Part shown: positions 35,539-44,170 of the stretch, piece after piece
Position numbering within the stretch: the first letter of the stretch is position 1
Layout of the letters: each line of letters begins with the position of its first letter
Assembly: GCA_964194625.1 (NCBI GenBank)
Contig: CAXMNC010000207.1
Location: forward strand, 20,092 to 84,091
Reading direction: 5' to 3'
Length of the DNA stretch: 64,000 nucleotides
DNA from: SPGG2 sp964194625
Lineage (GTDB): Bacteria; Pseudomonadota; Gammaproteobacteria; Acidiferrobacterales; SPGG2
Notes under the pieces: model-generated
Seen by the model: only the letters and a program-made list of their open reading frames with translations
What the model was told of the DNA's origin: nothing
Database searches by the model: none
Translations under genes and position numbers: made by a program

Positions 35539-36303
35539 ATGAAGAGGCTCCGCAAGCAACTTAAACTCGGGGTACGCTGGCTAGATTGCGGATGGCGTTT
35601 GTTTAAGCGCAATCCATGGCTATTGCTAGGAATGGCACTAGTATCGATGGTGATAGTCATTCTCCTGAAGCTCATCCCCTTTCTCGGTAGTTTGCTGGTG
35701 GCACTGCTTGCACCAATCCTAATGTCAAGTGGCCTACTTGCTGCAAACGATTTGAGTAAACAGAAGATGTCGTTGCCGGCATCGTTGCGAATGGCTGCTT
35801 TTGCACGCTCGCCTCTGGCGTTGTTGCGTCCACTGCGTGACGAAAAGTACACGGTCACCATGCTCATACTGGCAATCTACGCTGTAACGATGGCGCTACT
35901 CATAAATATTTCGCTTGAGGTGATAAGTGACGGCGCCTGGGCGCGCGACCTCGCTGTCGTGCAAGGATCAGACTTCCTGACCACGCTGGGTGGTAAATCG
36001 GTGGCCTGTCTGCTTTATCTGGGCTTGAGCATGTCGCTGATCTATGCCGTCCCCCTCATCGTGTTGCGGGACGAATCATTGGTCCCGGCGCTCGGCCGGA
36101 GCCTACGGACAAGCGCACGATACATCGTTTCCCTTGCGGTGATACTTGGGGTGTTGGTCGGCCCTTTCTTCGTGGGTGGGCTCACATCGTTTGTTTTTGC
36201 CCCCAGCAGCTACGCAGTCTGGCTCATCGGTGGCGTGCTAGCGTTACCATTATTCGCCACCAGCTGCTATTGCAGTTATCGCACCGTGTTCCCAGCAGAT
36301 TAA
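35539..36303 (+). CDS. BPSS1780-type integral membrane protein
   Basis: 254 residues from ATG 35539, 8 bases after AAGGGAG. The frame is open far upstream but lacks starts with a ribosome binding site. About six hydrophobic segments are visible, with WRLFKRNPWLLLGMALVSM at the start and PILMSSGLLAANDLSKQ in the middle, both usual in the BPSS1780 family. The function is unknown. It overlaps the longest possible reading of the kinase gene that follows, so the two are probably cotranscribed. Confidence 0.8.
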   Translation: MKRLRKQLKLGVRWLDCGWRLFKRNPWLLLGMALVSMVIVILLKLIPFLGSLLVALLAPILMSSGLLAANDLSKQKMSLPASLRMAAFARSPLALLRPLRDEKYTVTMLILAIYAVTMALLINISLEVISDGAWARDLAVVQGSDFLTTLGGKSVACLLYLGLSMSLIYAVPLIVLRDESLVPALGRSLRTSARYIVSLAVILGVLVGPFFVGGLTSFVFAPSSYAVWLIGGVLALPLFATSCYCSYRTVFPAD

Positions 36304-36356
36304 AAGACACGAACCCCGGCCAACCCACCCCGTCGCTTGACGAGCGAATCGCTTTG

Positions 36357-37658
36357 ATGAACAGTGGCGCTATGCGCGATTCCACGCCAAAACGAATCGG
36401 CAAATATCGAGTCATGCGAAAACTTGGGGCCGGCGCAACGAGCGCCGTTTACTTGGCTGAAGATGCTTTTGTAAGCCGTGAAGTAGCGATTAAAGTTGCC
36501 GACACCAATGTCCTCCAGGATCCCACGCATGGTCAACGCTACAAAAAACTATTCCTGAACGAAGCGAGTCTGGCTGGAAAACTAAAGCATCCGCATATTG
36601 CTAGTATCCATGACGCAGGGGTCGATGATGATTGTCACTATCTGGTGATGGAGTACATACCCGGCGGCACCTTAGAGCGATGTTGCGACGCCGCAAATCT
36701 ACTACCGTTCAGCGAGGTGGTTGAAATAGCCTTCAAATGTTGTCGAGCACTCGATTACGCCTACCGCCAGGGTGTCATACATCGAGACATCAAGCCGGCC
36801 AACATCATGCTAGGTCAGAATACCGACATCAAGATTACAGATTTCGGGACTGCGTTGGCACTTAAGTCCGATCGCACACAGGTATCAGGCATCCTCGGTT
36901 CACCGGCCTACATGTCGCCCGAACAAGTAACCGAAAAGCCCTTGACGCATCAAACTGATATCTACTCGCTGGGCGTAGTCATGCATCAGTTACTCACCGG
37001 TCGCGTACCTTTTGCTGCGGACAACCAGTTTACGCTGCTAAACAAAGTCATCAACGAGACGCCGCCGCCGATCAGAGACTTTCGCTCTGACATACCCCCG
37101 GCCCTAGAGGCCATAGTCGAACGCGCAATGCAAAAGGACACAAAAAATCGCTACAAGACCTGGAACGAATTCTCACTTAGTCTGACTAATGCCTTTGCTA
37201 ACCTGGATCAACCAGACGAAAAGATCGGGGACACCAAAAAATTCGATGTCTTGAAGGGATTGGAGTTCTTCGAAGATTTTACAGACGTCGAACTTTGGGA
37301 AGTGTTACTAATTAGTTCCTGGAAACACTTTCGATCACAGCGGGCACTCATTCGCGAAGGTAAGGCCGGGCGGTCATTGTATATCCTGGCATCAGGTAGG
37401 GCCAAGGTTAGAAAAGGGAAGAAAGTGATCCATCGGCTCAACGCTGGAGACTGTTTTGGTGAAATGGCGTTTATCAAACAAGCGCGTACGCCACGCGCCG
37501 CTAGCGTGGTCTCCGAAACAGATGGCACCTTGATTAAGGTTCGTGCTAACTCCTTGTCCGAAGCATCAGGCAATTTGCAACTGCGCTTCAATAAGCGGCT
37601 CCTCGATATACTGGTCGATCGGCTTGCGAAAACAAGCGATTTGGTATCTCAGCTCTAA
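36357..37658 (+). CDS. Serine/threonine protein kinase fused to a cyclic-nucleotide-binding domain
   Basis: 433 residues from ATG 36357. A TTG at 36270 inside the previous gene and an ATG at 36372 are alternatives. The kinase domain has LGAGATSAVYLAE (Gly loop), Lys46 in VAIKV, HRDIKPANIM (142-151), DFG (162-164) and GSPAYMSPEQ. All catalytic residues are present. From about residue 300 a cNMP-binding domain follows, with IREGKAGRSLYILASGRAKV and GDCFGEMAFIKQARTPRAAS, the phosphate-binding cassette with its Arg. So a second messenger (cAMP or cGMP) may gate the kinase. There is no membrane segment. Confidence 0.88.
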   Translation: MNSGAMRDSTPKRIGKYRVMRKLGAGATSAVYLAEDAFVSREVAIKVADTNVLQDPTHGQRYKKLFLNEASLAGKLKHPHIASIHDAGVDDDCHYLVMEYIPGGTLERCCDAANLLPFSEVVEIAFKCCRALDYAYRQGVIHRDIKPANIMLGQNTDIKITDFGTALALKSDRTQVSGILGSPAYMSPEQVTEKPLTHQTDIYSLGVVMHQLLTGRVPFAADNQFTLLNKVINETPPPIRDFRSDIPPALEAIVERAMQKDTKNRYKTWNEFSLSLTNAFANLDQPDEKIGDTKKFDVLKGLEFFEDFTDVELWEVLLISSWKHFRSQRALIREGKAGRSLYILASGRAKVRKGKKVIHRLNAGDCFGEMAFIKQARTPRAASVVSETDGTLIKVRANSLSEASGNLQLRFNKRLLDILVDRLAKTSDLVSQL

Positions 37659-37674
37659 AATCAGGGGGGGGAAT

Positions 37675-38163
37675 GTGAAAAAGATTATAATCTCTTTTGT
37701 AGGTGGCGGTATTCTCGGTACCGTGGCTGGTTTCGTTTTAGGCATTTTCTTCTATCCTTTCATTTTCCCTCCCCCAGTCGCAATGGAACAGGTGGTCGAT
37801 GCTGACAAGAAACGGGTTGTCGCCACCGGAATGTTTATTCATGCCAATGCGTCGGACCCAGTTCACTATGGCCGCGGCGCCGTGACTATTTATGACGACG
37901 TGGTTCATCTAGGGAGCAACTTCGAAGTCGGCCCCGGTCCGAAGTTTCATGTGTACCTTGTCCCCACCCCGGATATCACCTCGGCCTCCCAGGTTAAAGG
38001 TACGATGTTCGTAGACCTAGGACGACTACGCGCATTCAAAGGCAGCCAAAACTACGGAGTCCCAGCGGGTGTCAATCTGTCCAATTATGGGAGCGTGGTT
38101 ATCTGGTGCGAGCAGTTTGGTGTCTTAATCTCACCGGCCACGCTCAACTTCCGCCAGACCTAG
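37675..38163 (+). CDS. Membrane-anchored DM13-domain protein
   Basis: 162 residues from a GTG at 37675, right after a G-rich ribosome binding site and 16 bp after the kinase stop. An N-terminal span (about 3-28, SFVGGGILGTVAGFVLGIFF) anchors it. The outside part matches DM13: GRGAVTIYDDVVHLGSNFEVGPGP (in part), FHVYLVPT, LGRLRAFKGSQNYGVPAGVNL, and VVIWCEQFGVLISPATL with the conserved Cys. DM13 domains are proposed redox modules. Its position suggests it shares a transcript with the kinase. Confidence 0.8.
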   Translation: MKKIIISFVGGGILGTVAGFVLGIFFYPFIFPPPVAMEQVVDADKKRVVATGMFIHANASDPVHYGRGAVTIYDDVVHLGSNFEVGPGPKFHVYLVPTPDITSASQVKGTMFVDLGRLRAFKGSQNYGVPAGVNLSNYGSVVIWCEQFGVLISPATLNFRQT

Positions 38164-38378
38164 CCCTGGTCATGTTACGGCGCAGGTTGCGGCCATCCTG
38201 ACGCTACCCGTCACCTAAACACAGGGTTAGCAGGCAGCCCGAATCGCCCCCGGCTGACCAAGGTCACCTTACACTGTTCACGTACACGTGTGAGCGGAAT
38301 CTGTGTAGCTCGGTCCTTGGCCGCGCAGTCTGTGACAACCTGCTAGGTTCTGGTACGAAGCTTGCTTAGGCAGTGGGG

Positions 38379-39881
38379 ATGCAAAATGTTCCCATCGCCC
38401 GCCTGTCTTTTGATCACCTATCGCCCGTAATCGGCGCGCGTAGCGCGGCACGGCTGCGCGACGTTATCGATGAGGCCCGCGCTGTTCTCGACGGTCGCAT
38501 CGTGTGGCACATAAATTCGACCGCCCAGGGTGGTGGCGTGGCAGAGATGTTGCAGACCCTGCTTGCCTACGAGCGCGGTGCTGGACTAGATGTACGTTGG
38601 CTCGTGACTGATGGAGACGCACCATTCTTTAATCTCACCAAGCGCATCCATCATCGGCTGCACGGCCAAAATGGCGACGGTGGCCTACTCAGCACCCACG
38701 AACAAAAGCACTTTGTGCGGGTCACGGAGCGAAACGCCGAACAGGTTCTGGCCACCGTGCGATCGGGTGACATTGCAATCTTGCATGACCCACAGACGGT
38801 CGGGCTGGCCCCGGCGCTACGCCAGGCAGGCGCCCTAGTCGTATGGCGATGCCACATCGGCCAAGATGAGATGAACCGAGCTGCCGATGAGGCCTGGCAG
38901 TTCCTAAGGCCCTATGTCGAGCAGGCCCATGCGTGCATCTTTTCGCGCGCCGCCTACGTACCGGCGTGGCTCTCGTCGGAATCGACCTTCATTATTCCGC
39001 CGGCAATCGACGCATTGTCGACCAAAAACCAATCCATGAGTCGCACCACGGCGCGCAACATCGTCACTCATATTGGTCTGCTCGCCGGTAACCCCCGTAG
39101 CGATGGTCTTGAATTCACGCGGTTGGGTCGCAGCCCAGGCCGCGTCACGCGGCGGGCCAAGATCATCCAGACCCGACCCGTGCCGGGACCAACCGTACCA
39201 CTGGTGGTTCAAGTCTCGCGCTGGGATCCACTTAAGGATATGGCCGGCGTATTACACGGCTTTGCCGATCAGCGCCATCGAATGGGTGACGCGCATCTGG
39301 CGTTGGTCGGCCCCGATCCTCGACGCGTCACGGATGATCCTGAGGGTTTGCGTGTTTTTCAAGACTGTGTCGCCCAATGGGCTGAGTTAGCGCCGGCGGC
39401 TCAGGAGCGAATCCATCTCGTGTGCTTGCCGATGGCAGACATCGAAGAGAACGCGGCCATGGTCAACGCGATCCAGCGTCATGCCGCGGTAGTGGTGCAG
39501 AAAAGTTTGCGAGAAGGCTTCGGTCTAACTGTAACCGAGGCAATGTACAAAGGCCGCCCGGTCGTCGCCAGTAAGGTCGGTGGTATACAGGATCAGATTG
39601 CCGACGGTGTCCATGGGCTATTAGTCAATGATCCTACCGACACGCGTGCTTGCGCGGATGCTGTAGCACGCTTGCTTGCCGATAAGGCGCTCGCACGTCG
39701 ACTCGGTCGTAATGCACGCAGGCGCGCCATCGCTGAGTTTCTAGGTCCCCGACAACTGATACAACTGCTTGATCTACTCTACGCACTCGACGGCAGGTTC
39801 AGCAAGCTGCGGCTAACCAATAGATCCAAGAACGGACGCCGCAACCGCAACGCTACCGACGCCACCATCAGCGGCGCCTGA
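38379..39881 (+). CDS. treT: TreT-like trehalose synthase (GT4 glycosyltransferase)
   Basis: 500 residues from ATG 38379 (a GTG six bases earlier is possible). The HINSTAQGGGVAEML motif near the N-terminus is specific to trehalose glycosyltransferring synthases. Later come VVWRCHIGQD, VSRWDPLKDMAGV, and the GT-B nucleotide-binding end QKSLREGFGLTVTEAMYKGR and GGIQDQIADGVHGLLV. TreT joins NDP-glucose and glucose to make trehalose in one reversible step. A compatible-solute or heat/osmotic role is likely. A 60-residue Arg-rich stretch in the middle (about 225-265) is unusual. No other trehalose gene is adjacent. Confidence 0.75.
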   Translation: MQNVPIARLSFDHLSPVIGARSAARLRDVIDEARAVLDGRIVWHINSTAQGGGVAEMLQTLLAYERGAGLDVRWLVTDGDAPFFNLTKRIHHRLHGQNGDGGLLSTHEQKHFVRVTERNAEQVLATVRSGDIAILHDPQTVGLAPALRQAGALVVWRCHIGQDEMNRAADEAWQFLRPYVEQAHACIFSRAAYVPAWLSSESTFIIPPAIDALSTKNQSMSRTTARNIVTHIGLLAGNPRSDGLEFTRLGRSPGRVTRRAKIIQTRPVPGPTVPLVVQVSRWDPLKDMAGVLHGFADQRHRMGDAHLALVGPDPRRVTDDPEGLRVFQDCVAQWAELAPAAQERIHLVCLPMADIEENAAMVNAIQRHAAVVVQKSLREGFGLTVTEAMYKGRPVVASKVGGIQDQIADGVHGLLVNDPTDTRACADAVARLLADKALARRLGRNARRRAIAEFLGPRQLIQLLDLLYALDGRFSKLRLTNRSKNGRRNRNATDATISGA

Positions 39882-40072
39882 TCGTTATACAATCCCCGCG
39901 GTCACAGGACATCGTATAAAATGACTGATCCTCTTGTTAACGACATCCACGCCAGCCGTTCGTCCGACAATTCACACCTTCTGTCTCGGTTCGTATTGTC
40001 ATCTTGGAATGAAACCAGCGATGCTTAATTATGGCAACACTGTAACGGGGGAAGGGTTGCCGGGAGGGCAAT

Positions 40073-40330
40073 ATGGACATTGACACAGGAGACGTCATCG
40101 TCATCATTGGAGGATGGTTCGTAATAGGCTTCATGGTCGCGCTCGTACTCGGAAAGATACTCCGGGAGGCAAATGGATTAGGTAGCCAACGCTACCACCC
40201 TAGCGAGCACGACAACGTATTGTTTCGGTACTCCAGGCCCAGGCCATTAAAGCATCCGGTTAAGCTCCGGACCCGCGGCACTACGCCCACAAAATCAAAG
40301 AAGAAGAATTCGAAGCGGGCCACCGCCTAG
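40073..40330 (+). CDS. Small single-span membrane protein with basic tail
   Basis: 85 residues with an ideal GGGAGGG ribosome binding site. One transmembrane helix (about 8-27, VIVIIGGWFVIGFMVALVLG) is followed by a highly basic tail rich in Lys, Arg and Thr (TPTKSKKKNSKRATA). The topology would be N-out, C-in with the tail near nucleic acid or lipid head groups. No family is recognised. Confidence 0.6.
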   Translation: MDIDTGDVIVIIGGWFVIGFMVALVLGKILREANGLGSQRYHPSEHDNVLFRYSRPRPLKHPVKLRTRGTTPTKSKKKNSKRATA

Positions 40331-40360
40331 CGTTGCTTTCGTAGGTCTAGCAAGAAACGA

Positions 40361-41740
40361 CTATACAATCTTTCCGGGGTTCATTAGATTCTCGGGATCA
40401 AGCGCCGTTTTGATCTGGCGCATGACCGAGACTGCTTCACCGTGCTCGGTCTTTAGCATTTCGATCTTGCCGTAGCCCACACCATGCTCGCCCGTGCATG
40501 TCCCCCCCATTGCGAGCGCGCGACGGACCATGCGCTCATTGACTGCAGCCGCGCGGGCAATTTCCGCCTCGTCGTCTGGATCGAGAATAAAGATCAGATG
40601 GAAGTTCCCATCGCCGACGTGGCCCACGATGGGGGCTAACAGGCCTGAGCTGTCTATATCCTTACGGGTTTCGATCACACATTCAGCTAAACGCGAGATG
40701 GGCACACAGACGTCGGTAGGCCAACCCTTGCAACCAGGGCGCAGAGCCAACGCCGCATAATACGCATCATGCCTTGCTTGCCAAAGCTTAGTGCGTTCGT
40801 CTTGCCGCGTCGCCCACTGAAAATCTCCGCCACCAAATTCTTTGGCGAATTCGCCCGCCATCTCCGCTTGTTCCTCGACCCCTGCCGTACTGCCATGAAA
40901 CTCAAAAAACAAGGTCGGTTGCACAGGATATTCCAAGCCGGAGTACTTGTTTACAGCGTCCATTTGCACTTCGTCGAGCAACTCAATACGAGCCACGGGA
41001 ACACCCGCTTGAATCGTCATTATTACTGTGTTGACGGCACCCTCTAGAGTAGGAAATGAGCACACCGCGGCAGACATCGCCTCCGGAATGCCGTACAAAC
41101 GTAGCTGCACCTCTGTGATTACACCCAACGTGCCCTCCGAACCCACGAACAGCCGCGTTAGGTCGTACCCGGCCGCTGATTTACGCGCACGCCCGCCGGT
41201 TCTGATGATCCGCCCGTCCGCCAATACCACCGTCAAACCTAATACGTTGTCTTTCATGGTTCCGTAGCGCACGGCATTGGTGCCGGATGCGCGCGTGGCG
41301 GTCATACCCCCTAAAGACGCATCGGCGCCTGGATCGATGGGAAAGAACAATCCTGTGTCACGAAGATATTCATTCAGCTGTTTGCGCGTGACGCCAGCTT
41401 GTACTCGACAATCGAGATCTTCTTGATTCACCTCCAGTACGTCGGTCATACGAGATAGATCGATGCACACACCTCCGTGGAGTGCCGCCACGTGCCCCTC
41501 TAACGAAGTGCCGGCGCCAAAAGCGACAACGGGTGTGCGGTGCTGAGCGCACAGACTTATGATTTTTGCGACCTCTTCGGTGCTCTCGGCAAAGGCCACC
41601 GCATCTGGTGAGGCCGGCGCGTGGTAAGACTCGTCTTTACCATGCTGCTCACACACTGCGGCAGAAGTAGACAATCGTTCACCGAACAGCGCCTTCAGCT
41701 CGTCGACGAGCGAATCCAATCTACGGGCTTGTACAGTCAT
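40361..41740 (-). CDS. FAD-binding D-lactate/glycolate dehydrogenase (GlcD/Dld type)
   Basis: 459 residues, normal for the family. The FAD-binding PCMH domain shows VVAFGAGTSLEGHVAAL and GADASLGGMTATRASGTNAV (quoted within limits). The C-terminal FAD-oxidase domain ends with HVGDGNFH, TGEHGVGYGKIEML and DPENLMNPGKIV. The enzyme oxidises D-lactate, glycolate or another 2-hydroxy acid and passes electrons to cytochrome c or quinone. The single-subunit form without glcE/glcF next to it favours cytochrome-type D-lactate dehydrogenase. Confidence 0.88.
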   Translation of the reverse strand: MTVQARRLDSLVDELKALFGERLSTSAAVCEQHGKDESYHAPASPDAVAFAESTEEVAKIISLCAQHRTPVVAFGAGTSLEGHVAALHGGVCIDLSRMTDVLEVNQEDLDCRVQAGVTRKQLNEYLRDTGLFFPIDPGADASLGGMTATRASGTNAVRYGTMKDNVLGLTVVLADGRIIRTGGRARKSAAGYDLTRLFVGSEGTLGVITEVQLRLYGIPEAMSAAVCSFPTLEGAVNTVIMTIQAGVPVARIELLDEVQMDAVNKYSGLEYPVQPTLFFEFHGSTAGVEEQAEMAGEFAKEFGGGDFQWATRQDERTKLWQARHDAYYAALALRPGCKGWPTDVCVPISRLAECVIETRKDIDSSGLLAPIVGHVGDGNFHLIFILDPDDEAEIARAAAVNERMVRRALAMGGTCTGEHGVGYGKIEMLKTEHGEAVSVMRQIKTALDPENLMNPGKIV

Positions 41741-41877
41741 GACCCAATCCTCCGAAGTCTATTCTAGAGAGGTGAATCCCTGCGCGCCAGTTCACCGAGT
41801 CCCACATCATCAGCAGTGATCGCGGTCCTCGGATGCTGCGCGCGCCCGAAGTTCGTTGCAACTGCGATGGGCAGTTC

Positions 41878-42135
41878 CTACATCGGCGCCGTGACGGGTG
41901 TTATGTCGTGGGAGCCGGGAGCGAGCAACCCCAGGGGCAGGCGACGCAGTACATATTCCGTGTCGCCGAATCGGATCAGATGGGTGAGGTTGGCGTGCCC
42001 GCCCCGAAACTGGCGCAGAACGCATTCGCCGTCGGTCACCGGGAGTCGCTCGCGGAGATACGGCTCGAGCCGTTCCAGGGCGCGTCCTTCGTCGGAACGC
42101 AGCTCGACGAGCTTCGGACCATCGCGGTAAGACAT
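41878..42135 (-). pseudogene. APH-like phosphotransferase family protein, N-terminal fragment
   Basis: The 85-residue frame starts with ATG overlapping the stop of the ThDP enzyme gene (ATGA). Residues ECVLRQFRGGHANLTHLIRF and TEYVLRRLPLGLLAPGSHD match the start of aminoglycoside-phosphotransferase-like proteins linked to acyl-CoA dehydrogenases. After GSHD (about base 41905) the similarity stops and eight unrelated residues lead to a stop. The kinase core is missing, so the gene is cut off at the left edge of a high-GC segment. Confidence 0.65.
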
Positions 42136-43769
42136 CAGACGACGTCATCTTCCGGGCCGCCGGGGACAATGTCACGTTGATCCGTGACCAGATGCAGCAG
42201 CGAGGGACCGTCGCCGTCCATCGCGGCCTGCAGCACAGCGGGGAACTCCGCGCTGCGCTCGACGCGCCACGCCGGTACGCCATAGGCGCGCGCCACCGCG
42301 ACGAAATCCGGGCTCGCAAGCCGGGTCGCGTAGTCGCGGTCAGCGTCGAACTGTTGCCACTGTGCATAGAGTATCGAGCCGTGAGCCTGGTTGTCGCACA
42401 CAATGATGGTCGTGTTCAAGCGTTCTTGCGCAGCCGTCGTCAGCTCCTGACCGGTCATCATGAAGTCACCGACGAAGGCAATAACCGGCGCCTGCGGACA
42501 CGCAAGTGCCGCGCCGATTGCACCAGGAACCGCATAACCCATGGCACCGGATATGGGGCCCGCGAAGCGCCGCGGTCTGGAGAATCGGTAGTATCGGTGC
42601 ACCCAACGCGCGAAGCTGCCACCGTCAGTGAGCAGCACGGCCTCGTCGCCCACGGTATCGGCGATGACCCGGACAACGGTCGACAGATCCACGGCACCGT
42701 GGGCTTCTTCGGCGTTGGCAGAGGACAGATCCAGATAGGCCGCGTGCAATTCATCGCGCCATGCTTCACGTCCTGCCGGAAAGCCGTCGAGCTCCCGATG
42801 CAGGCTGGTCAATGCCGACGTGACGTCGGAGTGAATGGCTACGTCCGCTGCAGCACGTTCGAGAACCTCCTTGTCCGGATAAAGATGAACGAGTCGCTGG
42901 TCCGCGCGCAGCAGTGAATAGTCTTCCGTGGTGATGCCATCGAGGCGTGTACCGATGGCGAGCACCAGATCGGCACGCGTGAATGCGTCACGCTGAAAAG
43001 CGGCGCGATTGATCTCCAGGTGGCCAGCGTAGGCCGGATGATGATTGGGAAACACGTCCATCTGACGATATGCGGTCACCACCGGTGCTGCCAGCTTTTC
43101 GGCGAATTCCACCAGCACATCTTCCGCACGCTCGTGGGAAACCATCTCTCCGGCAATGATGATGGGGAATTGCGCCGCCGACACCGCGTCGAGCGCGGCC
43201 CGAATCGATTCCGCCGGCGCACGTGGCCGGGTCGTATCCACGGGACCGGCCGGCAATGCGTCGTCGACCCGCGCTTCCGTGATATCCCTGGGCAGTACAA
43301 CCACCACCGGACCCGGGCGCCCGGCCATGGACTCGTGCACCGCCTGCCCGGTGACCCTCCGAATGTCGGCGGCGCTCTCGGGCTCCATGACCGCCTTGGC
43401 CACCGGCGTGAACATCCGGTGGTGATCGATTTCCTGGAATGCTTCCCGGCCCTTGGATCGCGTGCGTACGTGACCAACGAACAGCAGCAGGGGAGTGGAG
43501 CTCTGGCGTGCCGTGTGTATGCCGATGGCAGCATTGGTGGCGCCGGGTCCGCGGCTCACGAACACTGCCGCCGGCCGGCCACTCAGCTTTCCATAGGCCT
43601 CGGCGGCGAAGGCCCCGCCGCTCTCGTGGCGCGTGCTGACCAGGCGAAAGGAATCGCGCTTGACCCGGAGGGCCTCGAGAACGTTCAGAAAACTCTCGCC
43701 CGGAACCGTAAATCCGGTGTCGACGCCAAGGGCGAGAAGCGCGTCGACAAGCGCGTCACCACCGTTCAC
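42135..43769 (-). CDS. Thiamine-diphosphate-dependent enzyme, acetolactate-synthase-like
   Basis: 544 residues. The N-terminal ThDP domain has GFTVPGESFLNVLEAL, the catalytic Glu in RHESGGAFAAEAYG, and SRGPGATNAAIGIHTA. The central domain resembles a DHS domain. The C-terminal domain has the ThDP motif region AFVGDFMMTGQELTTAAQE with the usual GDG altered to GDF, then VCDNQAHGSI. Related proteins act on 2-keto acids or oxalyl-CoA-like compounds, and the true reaction is unknown. It overlaps the truncated phosphotransferase gene by 4 bp (ATGA). Codon use is more GC-rich than in the flanking genes. Confidence 0.82.
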   Translation of the reverse strand: MNGGDALVDALLALGVDTGFTVPGESFLNVLEALRVKRDSFRLVSTRHESGGAFAAEAYGKLSGRPAAVFVSRGPGATNAAIGIHTARQSSTPLLLFVGHVRTRSKGREAFQEIDHHRMFTPVAKAVMEPESAADIRRVTGQAVHESMAGRPGPVVVVLPRDITEARVDDALPAGPVDTTRPRAPAESIRAALDAVSAAQFPIIIAGEMVSHERAEDVLVEFAEKLAAPVVTAYRQMDVFPNHHPAYAGHLEINRAAFQRDAFTRADLVLAIGTRLDGITTEDYSLLRADQRLVHLYPDKEVLERAAADVAIHSDVTSALTSLHRELDGFPAGREAWRDELHAAYLDLSSANAEEAHGAVDLSTVVRVIADTVGDEAVLLTDGGSFARWVHRYYRFSRPRRFAGPISGAMGYAVPGAIGAALACPQAPVIAFVGDFMMTGQELTTAAQERLNTTIIVCDNQAHGSILYAQWQQFDADRDYATRLASPDFVAVARAYGVPAWRVERSAEFPAVLQAAMDGDGPSLLHLVTDQRDIVPGGPEDDVV

Positions 43770-43837
43770 GCGCTCACATCGCCCCGTATGTGATTACTCA
43801 CGTCCGAATCTCTCCCCGGCTGCTCATGGCCTCGGCT

Positions 43838-44051
43838 GTTATGCGCTAGGCATAGAGTCCTTAAGTTATTAAGCCTAAACCATTTGGATGGCATTTGTGT
43901 TAATCCTTCGCTAATTAAATATAGGCCGACTACGTTGTTGCCATCCTCAACCTCATAGTGAGGTGCAAAGATAATCATTAGGATAAAAAAGCGGTAATTC
44001 TCTCCCTATTTCATTTTCAATTTCCCTAATTATTATTGGGTCGATGTTCAT
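43838..44051 (-). pseudogene. Leucine-rich-repeat protein, frameshifted and truncated
   Basis: From ATG 44051 the frame reads MNIDPIIIREIENEIGRELP and stops after 32 residues. In a shifted frame starting near 43978 the reading continues YEVEDGNNVVGLYLISEGLT, QMPSKWFRLNNLRTLCLAHN, one clear LRR unit. Small bacterial LRR proteins begin with the same IREIExELG-like helix, so the two parts belong together and one indel separates them. The end is lost at about 43840, where high-GC DNA begins. The remnant GCATAAC there looks like the left half of an attC site. Confidence 0.6.
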
Positions 44052-44078
44052 GGCTTAGTGTTATTGACTAACTTATCA

Positions 44079-44143
44079 ACATAACGATTGAGCTAAGTGG
44101 CGCCCAGCTTGCTGAGCGTCCATCTGCAGCGACTGGTTATTTG
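44079..44143 (-). repeat. attC-like recombination site A
   Basis: On the minus strand it reads AATAAC at the left (complement of 44136-44141), an imperfect central hairpin GACGCTCAGC / GCTGGGCGCC, and AATCGTTATGT at the right (core GTTATGT, 44079-44085). The spacing (~65 bp) and layout fit an integron attC site 28 bp downstream of the TM2-like gene, the expected cassette position. Confidence 0.45.
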
Positions 44144-44170
44144 CTTTCCAGCATTTTAGTAGCACGCCTT

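Noticed and set aside
38164..38378. Possible tRNA or riboswitch in the gap before the trehalose synthase gene
   Set aside because: I could not fold a cloverleaf or recognise a riboswitch core; several short GC-rich pairings only.
42177..42917. 246-codon frame antisense to the ThDP enzyme gene
   Set aside because: High-GC DNA gives long shadow frames; the sense strand has full ThDP motifs.
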